The notes below the pieces were generated by a model. It did no database searches, was not told where the DNA came from, and worked only from the letters and a program-made list of their open reading frames with translations. From the NCBI RefSeq assembly GCF_020687765.1, contig NZ_JAJEWJ010000001.1, positions 496,001-560,000 of the forward strand: a DNA stretch of 64,000 nt. The letters run 5' to 3'. The translations under genes were made by a program, and so were the position numbers. Of the stretch, positions 16,942 through 26,043 are shown piece by piece. The stretch comes from Sphingobacterium sp. FBM7-1. Its GTDB lineage: Bacteria; Bacteroidota; Bacteroidia; Sphingobacteriales; Sphingobacteriaceae. Position 1 is the stretch's first letter, and the number at the start of each line of letters is the position of its first letter.

Positions 16942-17796
16942 CTAATTTAGGATGAGAATATCCAGTAAATAGCATGCGGTAAATATAACCGAAGCAACGC
17001 CATTCGTCGTCATAAAGGCGCGATCAACACGGCTCAAGTCTGTAGGACTAACAATACGATGTTGGTAAATCAATAAGACACCGTAAAAGATAACGCCTAG
17101 ATAATAAAACCAGCCTACCGGCATATAGAAAGCCGGTAACAAAACGAAAAGGAAGGAGATTACATGGAGTAATTCCGAAATACGTAAGGCCCCCTTTCCT
17201 CCAAAATAAGCGGGTATAGAACGTAGTCCATTTGCTTTATCAAATTCTTCGTCCTGAAGAGCGTAAATAATATCGAATCCTCCAGACCAGCACATTACAG
17301 CGATACCATAAAATATCGGCACCATATCAAATTGATTGGTGACTACCAAGTAAGCGCCAATCGGAGACAGCCCTAAACCGATCCCTAAAACTATGTGACA
17401 TAAAGGGGTGAATCGTTTGGTATAACTGTAAAATAATACAACAAACAGCGCTATGGGCGATAGATAAAAACACAGTGTGTTGATAAAATAGGTTGCCACA
17501 ATAAATAGCAAACAATTTATGATAGTAAAACCTAACGCATTGGAAGCAGAAATTTTTCCTGCGGGAATATCACGCGTCGCCGTCCTAGGATTTTGTGCGT
17601 CGATATCCCGATCTAAATATCGATTAAATGCCATGGCTGCGTTTCGGGCAGCAACCATACACACCAACATCAATAAGAGTTTTTTCCAGTCAAAACTGTG
17701 CTCGGTAGTTTGTATGGCTAAAAAAAATCCAATAACCGCAAAAGGCAATGCGAAAATGCTGTGAGCAAACAGCACGAGAGACATATACTTCTTCAT
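16942..17796 (-). CDS. UbiA family prenyltransferase, probably menaquinone (MqnP-type)
   Basis: A 284-residue membrane protein with about eight hydrophobic helices. Both aspartate-rich prenyl-diphosphate motifs are present: FNRYLDRDIDAQNPRTATRD near residues 57-76 and ALQDEEFDKANGLRSIP near 180. UbiA enzymes attach a polyprenyl chain to an aromatic ring. Since the organism carries mqnA and mqnE about 10 kb away, the acceptor is most likely the futalosine-pathway naphthoate, which would make it MqnP. 4-Hydroxybenzoate, the substrate of UbiA, is unlikely in Bacteroidota. The gene starts 8 bases after engB and closes a five-gene minus-strand run. Confidence 0.85.
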   Translation of the reverse strand: MKKYMSLVLFAHSIFALPFAVIGFFLAIQTTEHSFDWKKLLLMLVCMVAARNAAMAFNRYLDRDIDAQNPRTATRDIPAGKISASNALGFTIINCLLFIVATYFINTLCFYLSPIALFVVLFYSYTKRFTPLCHIVLGIGLGLSPIGAYLVVTNQFDMVPIFYGIAVMCWSGGFDIIYALQDEEFDKANGLRSIPAYFGGKGALRISELLHVISFLFVLLPAFYMPVGWFYYLGVIFYGVLLIYQHRIVSPTDLSRVDRAFMTTNGVASVIFTACYLLDILILN

Positions 17797-17804
17797 GGTG
17801 ATTA

Positions 17805-18419
17805 CTATTCAGCGACCGGCGAAACAAAATTGATATTGATCTCATCTATCATGACCAAAATTTCCTCCATTCCGTGTTTCTTTTCTGCCGACGTTAAAAA
17901 AAATGGGGGTACTTCTTCAAACCAAGTTAAGAGAGCTTTTCTAAATTGGGCCATATGCTGCTCGGATTTTGTTTTGGACTGCTTGTCAGCTTTGGTAAAT
18001 ATCAGCACAAATGGTAGACCATTTTCGCCTAACCACTGACAAAACTCCAAATCGATCTTCTGAGGCTCATGCCGGCTGTCAATGAGAACAAAAATGCACT
18101 GTAAATTTTCGCGTTGTCTTAAATATTTTCGAATAAAAAGCCCCCATTCTGCGCGGTTCTTTTTTGACGTTTGCGCATAACCGTAGCCTGGAAGATCCAC
18201 CAGATACCAGTTTTTATTTATTATAAAATGATTGATAAGTTGTGTTTTGCCAGGTTTCTGGGAAGTCTTTGCTAAATCTTTCTTATTAACTATTGCGTTA
18301 ATTAAAGAAGATTTTCCAACATTCGACCGACCGATAAATGCGTATTCCGGCAACGTAGGTTCCGGAAGTTTTCTAACGTCGGTATTGCTGGTGACAAATT
18401 CTGCGGTTTTTACAAGCAT
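17805..18419 (-). CDS. engB: Ribosome biogenesis GTPase EngB (YihA/YsxC)
   Basis: A 204-residue small GTPase needed for assembly of the large ribosomal subunit. The G1 motif GRSNVGKSS is at 29-37, the PGKTQL switch I follows, the G3 motif DLPGYGYA is near 74, and the G4 motif TKADK is near 142. The N-terminus [19 protein letters not shown] is the family opening. It lies between the MFS gene (22-base gap) and the UbiA gene (8-base gap), so co-transcription is likely though functionally unrelated. Confidence 0.95.
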   Translation of the reverse strand: MLVKTAEFVTSNTDVRKLPEPTLPEYAFIGRSNVGKSSLINAIVNKKDLAKTSQKPGKTQLINHFIINKNWYLVDLPGYGYAQTSKKNRAEWGLFIRKYLRQRENLQCIFVLIDSRHEPQKIDLEFCQWLGENGLPFVLIFTKADKQSKTKSEQHMAQFRKALLTWFEEVPPFFLTSAEKKHGMEEILVMIDEININFVSPVAE

Positions 18420-18441
18420 GGAGCAAAGATAAGGTTTTTAA

Positions 18442-19971
18442 CTATTTATCCGCTAATGGCTCGAACTTACTTGGGGTAACTAATAGTACCAAAAAAGTAG
18501 CTGTTGCAGAGATAAGTAGCCCGATATACACATAATGAACAGCCGAATGAAACATTTGCCGTAAAAAAAACAGCGTGTCGGATGTCGTGTGATTTGACTG
18601 CAACGCTTCAATTACCTGATTGGCTTCCGGTAATACACCAAGTAGATCGGCTGGAACTTGCTGAAACGTGTAGCTCAACACGGAATTGAAAACGGCTGCA
18701 AATAAGGCTGCACCCAGCGTTTGGCCAAAGTAGCGGGAGAACATACTTGCGCCTGTTGCCACTCCACGTCGATGCCACCCCACAATAGATTGAACGCCTA
18801 CGACTAAAGGTGTTGATATCAGGCCAAACCCCGCTCCCATCAAAAGCTGACTACCGACAAGCATCCACACCGGTCCAGGAAAAGGAAGAAACAAAAAAAG
18901 TAAAATACCCGTAATCACGAAAAGTATGCCTACTAAAGCCGTATTTCGGAAGCCAATGGATAGATAAAGCCTACCCGAAAATCCCGAAAAGAGTGGCCAA
19001 GTGAGACTCATACTGGCTAAGATAAAGCCGGCTGCAATTGGATGCACACCTGTAACCGATTGAGCATACACAGGCAGATACATACTCGGCACCATCATCG
19101 TCATTCCCATTCCAACTAATGCCAGATTGGTACCCAACAATACCCGATTCTCCCAAATCCATTTGGGCAGAATGGGTTCGGGATTTCGGCTTTCTAACCG
19201 GATCGTAACACCTAACAAAACAACGCACAACATGCCAATACATAAACTTGGAAATGATAGCCAGGGCCAAGCTTGTCCACCCTGCAACAAGCCATACATT
19301 AAAAGTGCAGTCGTAACGAGCAAGGAAGCCGCGCCTGAAAATTTTATCTTATGGATTATTTTAGGTTTACGTTCGCGCAGAAAGAGATAGATTAAAGTAA
19401 TGGAAATTGCACCCAGGGGCAGGTTGATCAAAAAGATCCAATGCCACGAAAGGTACGCTGCGAATGCGCCACCCAATGCGGGTCCTGCGATGGCTGATAC
19501 GCCCCAAACACTGGACAACCAACCTTGTATTTTTGCCCGTTCTTCTACACTATAGAGATCGCCTGCTAACGTACTCACTGTTGCCATAATTGCACCGGCC
19601 CCAAGTGCCTGCACGCCACGAAAAAAAATCAGCATGTACATGCTCCAAGCTAATGCGCAAAGGGCCGACCCTAACAAAAATAGGCTAATACCATAAATCA
19701 GTATCGGCTTCCGCCCGTACATATCAGCCAACTTTCCATATAATGGAATGGTGATAGTCTGCACGAGCAAATAAATCGAAAACACCCAGCTGAACAACGA
19801 AAACCCTCCCAAATCACCTACAATCTGCGGGATAGCCGTAGACACAATGGTGCTATCCATAGCCGCAAGCATCATCGTTACCATGAGGGCAGCTAAAATC
19901 CAGCCGCGTGATTTTACTTCCGCGCCTGGAATTGCTAGGTCATTACCTTGTTTTTTTTCCATGTACCTCAA
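18442..19971 (-). CDS. MFS multidrug exporter, DHA2 (EmrB/QacA) type
   Basis: A 509-residue transporter with about 14 predicted membrane helices. MDSTIVSTAIPQIVGDLGG near residue 38 is the DHA2 motif D1, LYGKLADMYGRKPI is the cytoplasmic motif A, and AGPALGGAFA is the antiporter motif C. Proteins of this kind export drugs or metabolites in exchange for protons. No periplasmic partner (EmrA) is adjacent, so it probably acts alone. The ATG at 19971 and another three codons later (19962) are both possible starts. It is in a run with an SDR protein upstream (18-base gap) and engB downstream. Confidence 0.88.
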   Translation of the reverse strand: MRYMEKKQGNDLAIPGAEVKSRGWILAALMVTMMLAAMDSTIVSTAIPQIVGDLGGFSLFSWVFSIYLLVQTITIPLYGKLADMYGRKPILIYGISLFLLGSALCALAWSMYMLIFFRGVQALGAGAIMATVSTLAGDLYSVEERAKIQGWLSSVWGVSAIAGPALGGAFAAYLSWHWIFLINLPLGAISITLIYLFLRERKPKIIHKIKFSGAASLLVTTALLMYGLLQGGQAWPWLSFPSLCIGMLCVVLLGVTIRLESRNPEPILPKWIWENRVLLGTNLALVGMGMTMMVPSMYLPVYAQSVTGVHPIAAGFILASMSLTWPLFSGFSGRLYLSIGFRNTALVGILFVITGILLFLFLPFPGPVWMLVGSQLLMGAGFGLISTPLVVGVQSIVGWHRRGVATGASMFSRYFGQTLGAALFAAVFNSVLSYTFQQVPADLLGVLPEANQVIEALQSNHTTSDTLFFLRQMFHSAVHYVYIGLLISATATFLVLLVTPSKFEPLADK

Positions 19972-19989
19972 ACTGGTAAAAGATAAATT

Positions 19990-20805
19990 TTACAATATAT
20001 TATCAGCTAATCCGGGTGAAATATGAAAATAACGAGGGTCCGGGTATATAAAATCGTACGTTAACTCGATCAAGAGTTTATCGGATGAAATTATCCTACC
20101 CTTCTGCACTTTAGGCCCAGCATATGACTGATTTTTTTGAATGGCTATCACCTCCCCTTTTTGCGGATGGACAGGAGCTACCACATTGTACACTTTAGCA
20201 CGACATTGCTTCTGAATCATCTGTTCGACAATCGCTATAATATCCTTAAAATGAATATGATTAACAGGTGCATCCAGATCCGTAACAGCATATTTACCCA
20301 GTTGTCTCTCATCCCCCATTAGCCCTCCAAGTCTTAATATATTAACCTCCGGATAGGATTTTCTTAAAAGACGTTCAGCAGCAACTTCTTCAACCGATAC
20401 ATCATCTTCTGTAAATTCCCTTTTTTCCGCTGGGTAAATACTAGTGGAATCCATAAAAAACAACTGCCCTTCGAATCGACCTAGGAAAAGTGTCAAATTA
20501 CGGATACGTTGTTCAATGTGCTGAAGACTTCGATCCTTTCGGGAAGAAATAGGTACCGTGATAATAAGGACGTCTAACTTCTCCATGACGTCCCATCTCG
20601 AGACTTCTTCTACCCGACTGCTATTGAAATCTATGCAGAAAGGGTGGAAACGCTGAGCTTCCAATACCGGCAATTTCTGTGGAGAAGTGGTTGTCGTATA
20701 GAGAAGATTATTTCGCTGCCATTTTTCCGCCATTCTGGTTCCAAGCCAACCGCAGCCTACGATACCTATGTTTAAGTCTCTTAAATTCGATATTATTTCT
20801 TTCAT
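19990..20805 (-). CDS. Atypical SDR / NAD(P)-binding protein (YeeZ-like)
   Basis: A 271-residue protein with an N-terminal dinucleotide-binding motif GIVGCGWLGTRMA (14-26) and the PIS/DSTSIYP blocks of atypical, epimerase-like SDRs such as YeeZ. The second half has LRLGGLMG and an NHIHFKDI stretch, again as in that group. The classical YxxxK pair is not clear; SIYPAEKREF is the only candidate. A nucleotide-sugar or other metabolite may be its ligand, but no substrate is known for this family. It begins 3 bases after the stop of the upstream YgjP-like gene, so the two are translationally close. Confidence 0.75.
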   Translation of the reverse strand: MKEIISNLRDLNIGIVGCGWLGTRMAEKWQRNNLLYTTTTSPQKLPVLEAQRFHPFCIDFNSSRVEEVSRWDVMEKLDVLIITVPISSRKDRSLQHIEQRIRNLTLFLGRFEGQLFFMDSTSIYPAEKREFTEDDVSVEEVAAERLLRKSYPEVNILRLGGLMGDERQLGKYAVTDLDAPVNHIHFKDIIAIVEQMIQKQCRAKVYNVVAPVHPQKGEVIAIQKNQSYAGPKVQKGRIISSDKLLIELTYDFIYPDPRYFHISPGLADNIL

Positions 20806-20808
20806 AGT

Positions 20809-21450
20809 CTATATAAGATTCTGGTAGAAATGCGAAATCGTCTTCTCCAATGTCTTAGCGGTCGGAAAATGCTTTTCGACGATTCGTTTTCTTAAATTAT
20901 CTGCTATCCCACCGTAGACTACTACGGATTGAAATACACAAAACGTCAAAGCTTGTAATGGCAGGCTTAAGAGTTGTTTGTTAAAGCAAATACCCTCTTT
21001 TTCGCGCTGAACGATATAGGGCTTTCCTTTGAGTTTTCGAAAGGTAATACGAGGGATCAATAAATCGAGTATTTCTTCCCAGTGTCCGACATGCTGGAAA
21101 ACAACCTGTTGTAAGAGTTCTTCTTTTAACCTCAACTGCTCCCCCTCGGATAATCGACGGTTTTTGGTATAACAGTAAATGATGCCGTCTTTAATAAAGG
21201 GAGTTTTCTTACTACTTATTAATTTGACGGGCCACTGCTTATCAAAAACCACTACTTGCTCTTCTCCGAACAACATGTCCATCGGCCGTTTCGTACGCAA
21301 AAAGTTGCGTATGGTCCAAACGGCTTCGGCCTTCTGCATACTTAAAGGTATACGTATAACCTTTTTTTGTTCCGTCCACCGGTGCACTTCGACCTCTTCT
21401 TTCGTACTAAAAAGAACCTCTACCTCTTGATCATCGACCACCCAAATCAT
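20809..21450 (-). CDS. Degenerate YgjP/WLM-like protein, metal ligands lost
   Basis: A 213-residue protein I can only place by pattern. The N-terminal strands, the FGEEQVVVFDKQWPVKLIS block (an 'ylG..y.l' equivalent) and a C-terminal LPLQALTFCVFQSVVVYGG followed by VEKHFP line up by eye with the YgjP (DUF45, zincin-like WLM) family. That family has LPxxxIDYVIxHELAHL and later a WxxVExHxP segment. At the zinc positions this protein has Gln174, Ser175 and Val178 in place of His, Glu, His, so it would not bind zinc. It is the first gene of the minus-strand run and starts 136 bases from the divergent M13 peptidase start. The family assignment is tentative. Confidence 0.5.
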   Translation of the reverse strand: MIWVVDDQEVEVLFSTKEEVEVHRWTEQKKVIRIPLSMQKAEAVWTIRNFLRTKRPMDMLFGEEQVVVFDKQWPVKLISSKKTPFIKDGIIYCYTKNRRLSEGEQLRLKEELLQQVVFQHVGHWEEILDLLIPRITFRKLKGKPYIVQREKEGICFNKQLLSLPLQALTFCVFQSVVVYGGIADNLRKRIVEKHFPTAKTLEKTISHFYQNLI

Positions 21451-21517
21451 GGGAGCAAGATACAGAAAAATCCGTTCATCCTATGCAATCGTTACCTTTC
21501 ATTTTCTGAAGTTTTGT

Positions 21518-21525
21518 TATGTTTG
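21518..21525 (+). promoter_or_regulatory. Promoter -7 element of the M13 peptidase gene
   Basis: TATGTTTG fits TAnnTTTG and lies 61 bases upstream of the lipoprotein start at 21587. It argues against an in-frame start at 21449. No clear -33 element is seen. Confidence 0.45.
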
Positions 21526-21586
21526 CATACTAAATAACAACAATGGAAACAGCTTCAGAGCCGGTTTTCAAACTAAAACAAAACGT

Positions 21587-23599
21587 ATGATAAAAAAAAT
21601 TGTTGGAGTAGCCGCAGTAGCGGCGATGACAGCGGGGTGTAGTTCGCCTCAAGAACTACACCAAGCCATTAATTTATCTCACATGGATACTACCGTCCGC
21701 CCCCAGGACGACTTTTACAACTATGTGAATGGCAATTGGATGAAAACCGCGGTAATTCCTGCTGACAAAGCGCGTTGGGGCTCTTTTGATGAACTACGGG
21801 AGAATACCGACGAAGCCGTGTTAGCAATTTTGAAAAAATCGCTCAAAGAAACGTTTGAACAAGGTTCTGACGGTCAAAAAATTGCGGATCTCTATAAGTC
21901 TTATGTGGACACTGAGAATCGGAATCAATTGGGCTTTGAACCGATCAAACCCTATCTTACCAAAATTGATGCCATCGAAAACCTAGATGATCTTTACCGT
22001 TATCTAGTGGAGGTTGGACCAGAAGGAGGAAATCCATTCTTCGGCGGCTACGTGTATGCACATATGAAAAACAGCGATATAAATGCCGTTTATCTTGGTG
22101 GAGGCAGTTTGGGCTTAGGACGTTCGTATTACCAAAAAGTAGACGAAAAAAATACAGAAACACTCGGACAATATGCGAACTTTATTTCCACATTGTACAG
22201 CAAAGTGGATCAACGTTCCAGAGACCTGAAAGGCCCTAAAATTCTCGCTTTTGAAAAGGAAATTGCGTCATATCTAAAGACCATCGAAGAATCCCGCGAT
22301 GCCCAAAAAAGATACAACCCGGTAGCAGTAACTGATTTGGGTAAGATGGTAAAGAACATGGATATTGCACAGTACATTGCCGATATCGGTTTTAAAGCAG
22401 ACACTGTTATTATCGGGGAAATTAATTATTACCAAAACTTAGATAAAATTCTTACACCCGAAAAGCTGCCAACAATTAAAGAGTATCTTAAGTTCAATGT
22501 GATGAATGAAGCTAGTGGCTACCTATCGTCGGATTTGGACTCCCTAGCGTTCGATTTTTACGGACGCCAGCTAAAAGGACAACAAGAGCAACGTGCTATG
22601 GAGAAAAGAGGCCTTGATTTTGTCAATGGTTCGGCTGGCGAATTATTAGGAAAAATATATGTAGACGATAATTTTCCACCGGAAGCAAAAGCTGCTTGTG
22701 AAGAGCTAGTAAAATACCTCATCAAGTCGTTTGAAGTGCATATCAAAGAATTGGATTGGATGTCGGCTCCTACTAAAGAAAAAGCACTCGAAAAACTAGC
22801 TAAATTTAATGTAAAAATCGGTTATCCTGACAAATGGAAAGATTATTCTAAACTACAGGTAGGAACGTCTCTTTTTGAGAATGTTCATGCGCTTAATAAA
22901 TGGGCTTTCGAGGATAATTTAGCAAAACAAGGCAAACCTGTAGATAAAACAGAATGGGGAATGACACCACAGACGGTTAACGCATATTACAGTCCGTTAT
23001 ATAACGAAATTGTATTTCCTGCAGCCATCTTGCAAGCACCATTTTATGATTATCGTGCAGATGCGGCGGTAAACTTTGGCGGTATTGGTGCAGTTATCGG
23101 TCACGAATTATCGCATGGATTTGATGACTCTGGCTCACAATACGACGGAGACGGTAACCTCAATAACTGGTGGACACCGGAAGACAAAGAAAAATTTGAT
23201 GCCGCCGCAGATGCACTTGTGGCTCAGTTTGAAGGATACGAACCGGTGCCCGGCGTATTTGTCAACGGAAGATTCACCTTGGGAGAAAACATTGGTGACC
23301 TTGGTGGCTCCTCAGTCGCCTTTGATGCGTTAAAAATGTATTTGGCAGATAAAGGAAGTCCAGGTTTAATTGATGGATTTACACCTGAGCAACGATTCTT
23401 TATGTCTTGGGCTACCATCTGGAGAACCAAAACAACCGATGCGTTTGTGGTGAACCAAGTAAAAACGGATCCACATTCGCCAGCTCAATATCGTGCTTTC
23501 GCTCCTATCATCAACTTAGACGCTTTCCACGAAGCTTTTAATACAAAGGAAGGTGATAAACTTTATGTACCGCAAGCGGATCGGATTAAAATCTGGTAA
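21587..23599 (+). CDS. M13 family zinc metallopeptidase lipoprotein (PepO/neprilysin-like)
   Basis: A 670-residue M13 endopeptidase. The zinc motif HELSH is at 506-510 (IGHELSHGFDDSGSQYD), and the third ligand Glu567 is in GENIGDLGG. The C-terminus ADRIKIW is the usual M13 ending. The N-terminus MIKKIVGVAAVAAMTAGCSS is a lipoprotein signal with lipobox MTAGC, so the mature enzyme is lipid-anchored, probably in the periplasm or outer membrane. M13 enzymes cut short peptides on the amino side of hydrophobic residues. The start at 21587 was chosen because it gives the signal peptide and follows a promoter-like element. It is a single-gene unit, closed by a strong hairpin terminator. Confidence 0.92.
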   Translation: MIKKIVGVAAVAAMTAGCSSPQELHQAINLSHMDTTVRPQDDFYNYVNGNWMKTAVIPADKARWGSFDELRENTDEAVLAILKKSLKETFEQGSDGQKIADLYKSYVDTENRNQLGFEPIKPYLTKIDAIENLDDLYRYLVEVGPEGGNPFFGGYVYAHMKNSDINAVYLGGGSLGLGRSYYQKVDEKNTETLGQYANFISTLYSKVDQRSRDLKGPKILAFEKEIASYLKTIEESRDAQKRYNPVAVTDLGKMVKNMDIAQYIADIGFKADTVIIGEINYYQNLDKILTPEKLPTIKEYLKFNVMNEASGYLSSDLDSLAFDFYGRQLKGQQEQRAMEKRGLDFVNGSAGELLGKIYVDDNFPPEAKAACEELVKYLIKSFEVHIKELDWMSAPTKEKALEKLAKFNVKIGYPDKWKDYSKLQVGTSLFENVHALNKWAFEDNLAKQGKPVDKTEWGMTPQTVNAYYSPLYNEIVFPAAILQAPFYDYRADAAVNFGGIGAVIGHELSHGFDDSGSQYDGDGNLNNWWTPEDKEKFDAAADALVAQFEGYEPVPGVFVNGRFTLGENIGDLGGSSVAFDALKMYLADKGSPGLIDGFTPEQRFFMSWATIWRTKTTDAFVVNQVKTDPHSPAQYRAFAPIINLDAFHEAFNTKEGDKLYVPQADRIKIW

Positions 23600-23610
23600 G
23601 CTATTACATT

Positions 23611-23640
23611 AAAATCCCGTACCGCTTGGTACGGGATTTT
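23611..23640. terminator. Bidirectional terminator between M13 peptidase and histidine kinase
   Basis: A perfect 13-bp stem, AAAATCCCGTACC (23611-23623), loop GCTT, GGTACGGGATTTT (23628-23640), with A and T flanks so it can work on both strands. The kinase stop codon begins at its right edge, so the two convergent genes share it. Confidence 0.9.
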
Positions 23641-24752
23641 TAATTATCGCTCTTATCGCTATCGTTGGTAAAATCTGGAAAAAATAACTCGATAGTAGTG
23701 CCCTTATTCACTTCACTGGAAAGCGTAATTTGACCTTTCAGCCGAATCATAATCTTTTGAACCACACATAATCCAACACCCGTTCCTGGAAATCCTACGG
23801 TATTCTTTGCACGATGAAATTCCTGAAAAACGGACACTTGTTCGTTTTCCGGAATACCGATACCATTATCTCGTATGGTATAAACAATAAAACCCTGCTT
23901 TCTTGAACTGTTTATCGATATCAATGGATTCTTTTCTTTGGATGAATATTTTACAGCGTTGCCGATAATGTTAAAAAATATCTGGTAGAATACATCTTCA
24001 TTTCCGTACAACGCATCCAAGTTCCCAATTTCGAATACACCGTGGTGATTGTTATAAAGTTCCTGGCTTTCAGAACATACTTGAGGGACAATCTTATCTA
24101 AAGAAATCCAGGCCTTATCGTATACCAACATACGGGTTTGGTTTAATTGTATTTTGTGGTTGATAATATGTTCAATACTATTTAACGCCTCTAAAATAAT
24201 ATTAGCCCATTTATATTGCTCCGAATCATCTATGGTGCGTTTTGTCTGGAGGTACTGGGCTCCCATCCTAGCAATGGACAGTGGATTTTTTAAGTCATGT
24301 GATAAAATACGCGTCAATTGCTCCAATTCGTTATTAAACGACAGGATAGCTTCTTGCTCCTCCACTTTTTTTAATGCGCGTAACCGAGCGGAAACGTCAG
24401 CCGCTGTATGCACAATCGCTATTGTATTTCCATCTTCTACAATCGCCTGATAAGTAAAATCAAAGTATTTGAGTTCTGTAACACCTTTAATAGTAATATT
24501 CACAGGACAAGCTTTGGCTTCATATATCTTCCCTGTCACCCACACATTTTTCAAAATTTCGGTAAAACCTTGTGTTTTAAACTCCGGAAAAGTAATTTCA
24601 AGATCTTGACCAATAATCTCTTCACCACGTCCCCAAATTTCGAGCATCGCCCGGTTGGCAAAAGCAATACGGATCATTGCAGTATCGTATACTGCGGTCG
24701 CGCCCGGCGACTGCCCCAAGGCTCGTAGGATGAGATTTTCAAATTGCTTCAT
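23640..24752 (-). CDS. PAS domain sensor histidine kinase (soluble)
   Basis: A 370-residue kinase. Residues 1 to about 135 hold a PAS domain with a PAC tail (FANRAMLEIWGRG, then the VHTAADVSARLRA ending). His152 in LSHDLKNPL is the phosphoacceptor. The ATPase part shows the N-box (FFNIIGNAVKYS), G1 (TIRDNGIGIP) and G2 (GTGVGLCVVQKIM). No membrane helix is seen, so the input is cytosolic. The ATG at 24752 was preferred over one 13 codons upstream because the PAS domain follows it directly. It diverges from an ECF-type sigma factor 485 bases away. No response regulator is adjacent. Confidence 0.88.
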   Translation of the reverse strand: MKQFENLILRALGQSPGATAVYDTAMIRIAFANRAMLEIWGRGEEIIGQDLEITFPEFKTQGFTEILKNVWVTGKIYEAKACPVNITIKGVTELKYFDFTYQAIVEDGNTIAIVHTAADVSARLRALKKVEEQEAILSFNNELEQLTRILSHDLKNPLSIARMGAQYLQTKRTIDDSEQYKWANIILEALNSIEHIINHKIQLNQTRMLVYDKAWISLDKIVPQVCSESQELYNNHHGVFEIGNLDALYGNEDVFYQIFFNIIGNAVKYSSKEKNPLISINSSRKQGFIVYTIRDNGIGIPENEQVSVFQEFHRAKNTVGFPGTGVGLCVVQKIMIRLKGQITLSSEVNKGTTIELFFPDFTNDSDKSDN

Positions 24753-25237
24753 GACACCGGATAAAAGAGCATATCGCCCACGACATAACAATTATGTCGA
24801 TTTATTGTTTGGCTAACTATTAAAAAAAACTACTATCCATACACCGTACCAAATCGCCTACGTTTGCTCATACATTCTACGCCAGCCTGTTATTGGCATA
24901 GATAAATAAAAAAGGGCAACATCATTCAAAAAAAGACACTTTTTACGTTAAACCACTATAGAAATAGGGCAACTTAGTAAATTATACACTTGTTTTGCGT
25001 CTTATACTTGTCTGCAAAATAAAATACCTGTTTTACGTTTTCTTTCAAAATTCGTGCTATCATTGACACAACGCGCTTAATCTTTTTTTCAACTATTAAA
25101 CCTTTTTATACGACAAATCCCCTTAATACGTATTTTTATCGTATTTCGAGATTGGCCTCTCTCCCGAGGCTTTCGCCAGATTTGTTTGCATTGTTTTTGT
25201 ATCCTCTTAACCACAACGAACGTAAACTAGATAAAAC
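24753..25237. other. Long A/T-rich intergenic region between kinase and sigma factor
   Basis: 485 bases without a convincing gene on either strand. Visible items are a repeated AGGGCAAC (near 24910 and 24967) and a short hairpin GCCTC-TCTCCC-GAGGC near 25153-25168. A T-rich segment with TTTGTTTGCATTGTTTTTGTAT lies shortly before the sigma factor start and probably holds its promoter, but no element fits TAnnTTTG well. This is consistent with a sigma factor that reads its own, different promoter. Confidence 0.4.
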
Positions 25238-25759
25238 ATGAAAACTATGGAAAGCAAAAAATTAAATCTAGCATTATTGGAGAACCAAAGTATCCTTAAG
25301 AATATAGCGTTTAAGTTCACCAAAGATCCCGAAGAAATCAACGAGCTTGTGCAGGAAACGTTAGTACGTTCTATTAAATACCTCGACAATTTCTTTAATA
25401 ATCCCAAAGTCGTATCATGGCTATATGTGATCATGAAGAACGTCTATATCAATCATTATCGCCGGAATCAACGGCACACGGAATATGAAAACTTCCAGAG
25501 CGCTGGGTATCGTGGTGAAGGCTGTTCGGAGCCATTTACGATCAATGCTGTAGAGGGGAAATTTGTTATGAAAGATATCCGGGACGCCCTTCAAAAGTTA
25601 CCGCAGGACCATTACGATCTTTTTGTCCAGTACATGGAGGGATATAAATACCGTGAGCTTTCTGATCATTTTGGCTTACCTGAGGGCACCGTAAAAACCC
25701 GCATACATCATACTCGCAAATTTCTTCAGAAAGAATTAGCGATGTATAGAAAAAGATAA
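25238..25759 (+). CDS. ECF-type RNA polymerase sigma factor
   Basis: A 173-residue two-domain sigma-70 family protein. Region 2 covers about residues 10-75 (EEINELVQETLVRSIKYL, then WLYVIMKNVYINHYRR). Region 4 covers about 108-165 (LPQDHYDLFVQYMEGYKYRE, then LPEGTVKTRIHHTRKFL) with the helix-turn-helix that contacts the -35. It lacks regions 1 and 3. No anti-sigma factor gene is next to it; the nearest gene is a divergent PAS kinase, which is a possible but unproven partner. A second ATG lies 3 codons later. It is followed by a perfect palindromic terminator. Confidence 0.9.
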   Translation: MKTMESKKLNLALLENQSILKNIAFKFTKDPEEINELVQETLVRSIKYLDNFFNNPKVVSWLYVIMKNVYINHYRRNQRHTEYENFQSAGYRGEGCSEPFTINAVEGKFVMKDIRDALQKLPQDHYDLFVQYMEGYKYRELSDHFGLPEGTVKTRIHHTRKFLQKELAMYRKR

Positions 25760-25762
25760 AGA

Positions 25763-25790
25763 AAAGACGTAGCGATATCGCTACGTCTTT
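25763..25790 (+). terminator. Terminator after the sigma factor gene
   Basis: A perfect 28-base palindrome with arms AAAGACGTAGCGAT and ATCGCTACGTCTTT, beginning 4 bases after the stop codon and followed by ATCGTTTGTTT. With no loop bases it would fold with a small internal loop. Confidence 0.8.
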
Positions 25791-25812
25791 ATCGTTTGTT
25801 TAGATAGACCTA

Positions 25813-25953
25813 TTATATCCGGGTTTGTCCATAAGATGATCCCTCGAGTATTTTCCGGAACCTACGATCAGGAACAAAAACAATAAAACCAAAACGAATA
25901 AAGAAATCCAAAAACAATAAATAGTCCACCGACGAGGTGAGCAAACACAACAT
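25813..25953 (-). CDS. Possible small membrane protein, 46 aa
   Basis: An ATG-started frame on the minus strand between the sigma factor and the efflux operon. It has a hydrophobic stretch (YLLFLDFFIRFGFIVFVP, residues 11-28) followed by a basic, polar tail (DRRFRKILEGSS). The make-up, one membrane helix plus a positive tail, is that of many bacterial small membrane proteins. There is no recognised family and no clear promoter, and the composition could be chance in an A/T-rich gap. The rest of 25791-26043 holds nothing else I can identify. Confidence 0.3.
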   Translation of the reverse strand: MLCLLTSSVDYLLFLDFFIRFGFIVFVPDRRFRKILEGSSYGQTRI

Positions 25954-26043
25954 AATGGACGGCCGACCAAATAGAGAGCTGTACAGTTCTAAGGGTCGGT
26001 TTATAGTTATTTAGTTTGTTACAAAAATCGTGCTCAATTAACG

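Noticed and set aside
21449..21586. Longer start for the M13 peptidase
   Set aside because: The 46 extra residues would hide the lipoprotein signal and would be encoded across a promoter-like element; the ATG at 21587 gives a proper lipobox.
25238..25759. PhyR/EcfG-type general stress system with the divergent kinase
   Set aside because: That system needs a sigma-like response regulator and an anti-sigma factor; neither is encoded here, and the kinase is not of the HWE/HisKA_2 type.
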